From assembly GCF_040436345.1 (NCBI RefSeq), contig NC_133230.1, forward strand, positions 12,410,197 through 12,474,196: a DNA stretch of 64,000 bases, given 5' to 3'. This stretch comes from Pagrus major. Lineage: Eukaryota > Chordata > Actinopteri > Spariformes > Sparidae. Below are positions 59,387 through 64,000 of the stretch, piece by piece. The position numbers and the translations under genes were made by a program. Under the pieces are notes generated by a model. The model was not told where the DNA came from, did not search any database, and saw nothing but the letters and a program-made list of their open reading frames with translations. The stretch's first letter is position 1. Each line of letters begins with the position of its first letter.

Positions 59387-59847
59387 CTACAATTTATTGG
59401 ACTAATACGAGTCCTCTATTTGCATGGTGCAGTCAACATTGCAGCTTTCTTGAGAATCACTCATCCTAACTACTTGATGCACCACATGATTCCAGAAGGT
59501 GATCAAAACTTAACATTAAAGCTGAAATTACCTGACACTATCTCAGGTATAACCAGCACCTATACTTCGGCCGGGCTCGTAACTAGTACGACCATTTAGG
59601 TCCAGGTCCAAGTCCAGCCACTCTGTAGAGCAATGCCTAGGTTGTTGCAAGTGATCTGACGGCCACTAGAGACTCCCATAGCCTCATAACAAATACACAC
59701 AAAAACTACAGTGAGCAAGCATGTGCCTCTTGTATTCTGTGTTTGCAGAGCAGTGAGGTGCAAGAATGCCAAACAACACACAGAATATGACTAGTCATGG
59801 TAACATTTTTGCAGATGTCTGTAAGCTGGCAGGCTTTGCAGCAGGAC

Positions 59848-59910
<63 letters not shown>
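59848..59910. repeat. (TA)n microsatellite
   Basis: About 31 TA units with one TG interruption. It translates on the minus strand as Tyr-Ile repeats, which explains an artefactual open frame there. Confidence 0.9.
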
Positions 59911-59912
<2 letters not shown>

Positions 59913-60139
59913 ACAATACTTGAACCATAAAGCTACAATTTGATCTGTAAGAGTAGGTAAAACACAGGCGTAAATAATAAAGTAAATGTTCCCATTTAAC
60001 TCACTCACTACTACTGTCAGAGTGAGAGCCTTATATAATGTTAGTAGTGACAACAGTATGAGATTTTTAATGTACGATAATCATTTCAGAACATATCACA
60101 GATTCACGGTCCACCGGGAAGGGGCGCGACTTTGGCTCT

Positions 60140-60724
60140 CTATTAAATTAAAACAAAACATGGTGGTGATCGCACTTTGACAAGTCGAAATTTGGTGTCT
60201 CCGAGAGCATTTTCGGGCGTGATGGTGCTTCCACATATTTGGTTTGCAAGTGAACACGGTACGATACGTGTCAACTTTCATACCAAGACACACCTTGAAA
60301 ACGGTATGTCGCTGAAACCCTAGCCGCACCGTTACAGCGTTTAGCATGCTAACCAGCTAGCCCTGGTCTGTCCAGGTTCAAAGCTTCCCAGGCGCTCCAA
60401 GCTCCCAGCCAGAACCGCTAGCTGCATGGCTAACCGAGCTAACCAGCTAACAGCAGCTACAGTTGGCAGTAATGAGCTGTTCCTCTGTTTGGTGTGAGTA
60501 TTTAATTAAACAAGTGGCCAATTCTTACATATTGTACCTTTAGAATTACATTAAAACAAAACATGGCGGTGACAGCACTTCGACAAGTTGAAATGTGGCC
60601 GATAATCTCATCACATTGACTAGTATCTGATCATTTTGACTCAGAAAGCTTAAAAAATGTCATTTTTTGTGATTCACCATGAGCATTTTCGGGCATGATT
60701 TTGCTTCCATATATTTGCTTTGCG
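60140..60724. repeat. Duplicated segment upstream of the CpG island
   Basis: The block from TTAAAACAAAACATGG through CATTTTCGGGC to ATATTTG occurs at about 60145-60246 and again at about 60549-60720, same orientation. The second copy carries about 75 extra bases (AATCTCATCACATTGAC onward) between GTGGCCGAT and GAGCATTTTCGG, or the first has lost them. Probably a dispersed repeat present twice rather than a local tandem. Confidence 0.55.
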
Positions 60725-60878
60725 GCTCACAATGAATTACAATAACACTATGCTAACTATGCTATCAGATAATCACTCCCACTTTAATTAAACTCATCCC
60801 AAGGAGTAAAATGTGTCTTTCTAATACTTTTCAGCATGAAAATCTGACCTTGATTGCTAATAACACCTTCCTATCTGT

Positions 60879-60880
<2 letters not shown>

Positions 60881-60916
<36 letters not shown>
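60881..60916. repeat. (GT)n microsatellite
   Basis: About eighteen GT units immediately upstream of the CpG island promoter. Confidence 0.9.
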
Positions 60917-60918
<2 letters not shown>

Positions 60919-60949
60919 GCTAACAGCTAGCCTACCTGTTGATTCATCA

Positions 60950-61340
60950 TGCTAATCCCCAAGTGGGCGCGCGCATTCGCCGCCTCTCTCTCCGCCTCGC
61001 GCTCTGCTCACATGACGTTACCCAGCATTCTGCGGGACACGCGCCGGCAGAACATCAAGGAAGAGGATGCGGGTCGGTAAGAGGAAAATGCGTTTATGTG
61101 CGTGTGTCTGTCGTGTTTTCTAGCGTTGTGTCGCGGCGGCGGGAGGCTCGTGACGAGCGTGAGTCGATGTCGTCGTGTTTCAGGTGTTTTTTAGGCGGAA
61201 AGCAACAGGCTGAGCGAGGTGACGATTAGAAAGTCCTCCCAACTTGTGTGTGTGAAGTTGTCTCGACAGCTAGCTTGAGTTGTTTTGGCAGCATTTTGTT
61301 ACCGGTGACGTTTGTGTGGAGGAATGTAGGAAGTACAACG
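60950..61340 (+). promoter_or_regulatory. CpG-island promoter of a gene leaving the window (exoc3 suspected)
   Basis: Dense CpG, no TATA box, and a ZNF143/THAP11-type element (TTACCCAGCATTCTGCGGG, 61018-61036). A good donor (GGTCG|GTAAGA, GT at 61077-61078) suggests a short first exon on the plus strand. That exon is open from the ATG at 61012 (MTLPSILRDTRRQNIKEEDA), but the ATG overlaps the regulatory element and matches no protein I know, so I read it as 5'UTR. In human, SLC9A3 is head-to-head with EXOC3; the strand and position here fit exoc3, but no exoc3 coding exon appears before the window ends. Confidence 0.5.
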
Positions 61341-64000
61341 CCTGTTCCGACCCAGAAGAGAGGTGTTTAAAACGCTGAGAGGAGCCTGAGATGTAAGCTG
61401 ATACCGGACATCAGTGTGGGACAGTGACAGAGGCGAGCCTGTTGACAGGTTTACGTCATTATCAGCTGTTTTGGGTTTGTTTTATTTGGAGGACAGCCCA
61501 GGTTTGTTTTTTTTTTAATTTTGGGTAAATGGTGAGATTCAGCTGAGGAAACAAAAGGGGGCTCTGAGTTATGCAAAACAGAAACTGAAAACAAAATTAG
61601 ACCTCGTGGACTGAATGAGTTAAAATAATAACACCTGGTTGCTCTTAATTTTTCATTTGTAATGATTGTGTGCTGCTGTATTGACCAAATACTGTTAAAA
61701 AAAATAATCCTGTTATTGTTAAAGGTGCAATATGTAATCAGATTCATGCTCCAAACAGATAGGGGGCAGCATATCACCAAAAGTAACCGCTAACTGCTGC
61801 TTACTGTAGATCGAGCCCGTAGATTTATACAGAATAACTACATACCAGATGCAAAGATGGCGCCCGTTCAAACCAATGAGAATTGCTCGCCTAGTGCATA
61901 TAAGTTTTCTCGCTTCTGCGTTTACTTCCTTTGAATACGCGCGGTAGAGATTACCCCGCAGAAGTCGAGCTTTCTCGGCTTCGTGTGCGTCGCATCCAGG
62001 TTTTAATATAACGTCCTTGCTGTAGATGCTGTAAACTAGTTAGCCCAGTTAGCCATGCAGCTAGTGGTCCAGACTGAGAGCTCAGAGTGGTATTACGCTT
62101 CAGGATGGGCCGGGGCTGGCAATATATACTGTAGATGTCTTTGACATTACCTCAAAACCTTTAATGTCAACAAAACTATCAATAAAAGAGTCCTGTTTAA
62201 AATTATTTTCTCTCCAACTGATATTGTCTCAATATTTGGGGCAGATGTCGATAGTTATTAGGAAGTAAAACGTTCTTAAATCAGCTTATATACTCAGGTT
62301 TTTGGGGGGTTTTTTTTGCATTGATCCCTCACATTATCAAACACTTGGGACGAAGATATATAAAAGAGACAGGATATTTTACAGTTTATCAATAAGCTTT
62401 AAAGAGAAGATAGTCAGAGATTAGAGGGTTGACTGCTGAATCACTTTTATCTCTGCTTTCATAACAGAGTTTCAGAGCTCGGCACTTAATTACAACCACA
62501 AATAATCATCCTCTCTGATGCGGTTCCCTGAGACAGAATTGATCTGTTATCAGAGACTGTGATGTTATGTCTTCAGTATTGTTTGCAGGGATTTTGGGTT
62601 ATTTAAAAGACTTGGGGAGTTTTTCACATTCTACAATTGTTAGTTTGGGATTAGGTTAAAACCTAAAAAGCTCCGCACTGAGCCTGATGAACCGAAACAG
62701 AAAAACACAATTAAGCATGTGTTAAAACTGTGATAAAGCCTCCAGTGTATGAACATTGTGACATCAACAGCAGAGTGTCCTGATTTCTCTCCCCGCTCCA
62801 GGCTATGTACGCTGACAGCTGCTGTTGACACAGTAAAGATTTTTCCACTTTTATAACATTTGAGGCCACACTGCAGAACAATCTCCTATACAAATACTCA
62901 CGAGGGTTTTGATATGGCTTGGTGTTGTAACTACAATCATATAAAATCCTCTCTCATGGTATGTGTGATTTTATATTGATATATATTCTAGTATAGTACT
63001 TTTTTGGGGGAGGGAATCAGCTAAGGAAATGGAGATTTATGGGTCAAATGATCTTTTCTTGGCAAATTAAATACCTGACAAATGAATGAGCTTTGTCACA
63101 CTTACAATACAAATATATGTGTTAGATAATTGTTAAAATGTATTTCTATGCTGAAATTTTTTGTTACTTATCTGCTGATGTTTTTGCCAGTACCAAAATT
63201 TTTGTTATAAGCTAATATCAACCAAAATATTGCTCCAGCTGATTTATAAATTAGAGCCTGGCCAATATGAAAGCTTTTTTTGAGATTTAAATTCACAAAA
63301 ACATTCTTGAGGTAATAAATATTAGGTATAAAATGATTAAATTACCAGTGAGGTTAACTGTTTCAGTGCACTGATGATATCACTCAGGCTCCATTAGAAT
63401 TATCTAAAGTCTAAATGATATTGGAAAGTGTCATTATACCATCCAAGCCTAAACTAGGCTAAAAACAACTTAGTATTAACTTCATTTGTAATGCCCTTGA
63501 AAAAGAGACACTTTGTGTAACAATTTATTCTGGTGCTAGCTTAATTCCAGGAATCTACAATGGGGCCTCTGTGTTTTTGCAGAACAGGCCCGCACTTTCA
63601 GTTGAAATGTCACAAAACCAATGGTCCATTTTCCATTTATCCCTTTGTTATATTGTCGGCTTCACATCAGAACCCAAAGCTGTAACCTTTTTTTGTCAGT
63701 CTTTGTCCTTTATCTGGAGTATTGATGTTCAGGTTTTCAATATTTTCAATCAATCTTACAATGGACGTGCATGTTTGAGCTCAACATTCCAGTCATTTTA
63801 TCTAATCTTTTTCTTTGTGTTTTTACTGACATTTAAGAGGAATTACTTGTACAGAGCCGTGAGTTTATGCTCTATCTGGACTATTAATGAAAATCCTCTC
63901 CAGCTCTCGATGCCGTCACAGTCAGCTTGTCTTTATTGCCTCTTTTTTAAAGTGCTATCCTCAGGCTGTGCTGGGACTTCAACCCTTGACCAAACAGATA
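61341..64000. other. Presumed first intron of the right-hand gene
   Basis: Contains a fish repeat at about 61725-61990 (AAGGTGCAATATGTAATC, CAAAGATGGCGCCCG, TTTCTCGGCTTCGTG) and AT-rich sequence with a decayed repeat near 63180-63300. No open frame or splice pair supports a coding exon before the right edge. Confidence 0.4.
61725..61990. repeat. Short dispersed fish repeat
   Basis: Begins TAAAGGTGCAATATGTAATC, a frequent start of short teleost repeats, and includes GCAAAGATGGCGCCCGTTC. A reverse-oriented relative of the start lies near 60528. Family not determined. Confidence 0.4.

Larger units (their letters stand above)
59387..60949. other. Spacer between tRNA gene and CpG island
   Basis: Contains a (TA)n tract at 59848-59910, a pair of related 100-170 bp segments (60140-60250 and 60548-60724) and a (GT)n tract at 60881-60916. 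GCTAACC/GCTAGC words cluster at 60330-60460, as often seen near fish promoters. The phrase TACATATTGTACCTTTAG at about 60528 is the reverse of the repeat found at 61725. No gene recognised. Confidence 0.5.

Noticed and set aside
59706-60053. Minus-strand open frame with Tyr-Ile repeats
   Set aside because: Produced by the (TA)n microsatellite.
61012-61076. Coding first exon starting MTLPSILRDT
   Set aside because: The frame overlaps a ZNF143-like promoter element, matches no known protein start and is short; 5'UTR is simpler.

Overview
The window is nuclear DNA from a bony fish, most likely a spiny-rayed (percomorph) teleost. The evidence is vertebrate intron-exon genes with compact GT-AG introns, a vertebrate argonaute and a tektin with near-human protein lengths, a gill/kidney-type Na+/H+ exchanger with fish-like sequence, and dense (CA)n/(TA)n microsatellites and small MITE families of the kind common in teleosts. 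I see no prokaryotic operon, CRISPR array, or retrovirus or capsid-bearing element.

Layout from left to right. 0.6-4.0 kb (+): tekt2, a complete nine-exon gene for the axonemal microtubule protein tektin-2 (427 aa). 6.9-8.0 kb (+) and 13.6-14.6 kb (+): two intronless-ORF class A GPCRs of the free fatty acid receptor family, one FFAR1-like and one FFAR2/3-like. 23.5-35.1 kb (-): ago3, complete in 19 coding exons (860 aa) with the DEDH catalytic tetrad, a CpG-rich promoter at 35.1-35.8 kb and a possible 3'UTR reaching about 18.2 kb. 37.4-39.2 kb (+): olah, a six-exon type II thioesterase (254 aa). 41.2-49.9 kb (-): slc9a3 (NHE3), complete in 16 coding exons (859 aa). At 55.8-56.1 kb (-) lies a second, distal first exon that splices in the same phase onto slc9a3 exon 2. 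59.3 kb (+): a tRNA-Glu(TTC) gene. 60.95-61.3 kb: a CpG island with a ZNF143-like motif, probably the promoter of a plus-strand gene running off the right edge (exoc3 is the guess from human synteny).

The genes do not form one pathway. Synteny gives partial sense: TEKT2 and AGO3 are neighbours in mammals, and SLC9A3 is head-to-head with EXOC3 in human. Here tekt2 and ago3 are tail-to-tail with the two fatty acid receptors between them, and olah sits between ago3 and slc9a3. The two receptors sense free fatty acids and olah releases them from acyl carrier protein, but I treat this as chance proximity.

The most interesting observations are: the alternative slc9a3 first exon, coding for a signal peptide plus a His/Asp-rich eight-residue tandem repeat in the extracellular N-terminus; a foldback element with arms of about 210 bp inside an ago3 intron, with a relative in a tekt2 intron; a short MITE hairpin filling an slc9a3 intron up against a splice donor; in-frame tandem splice acceptors 33 nt apart in ago3; and a Pro-to-Gln change in the usually invariant LLPPI motif of the exchanger.
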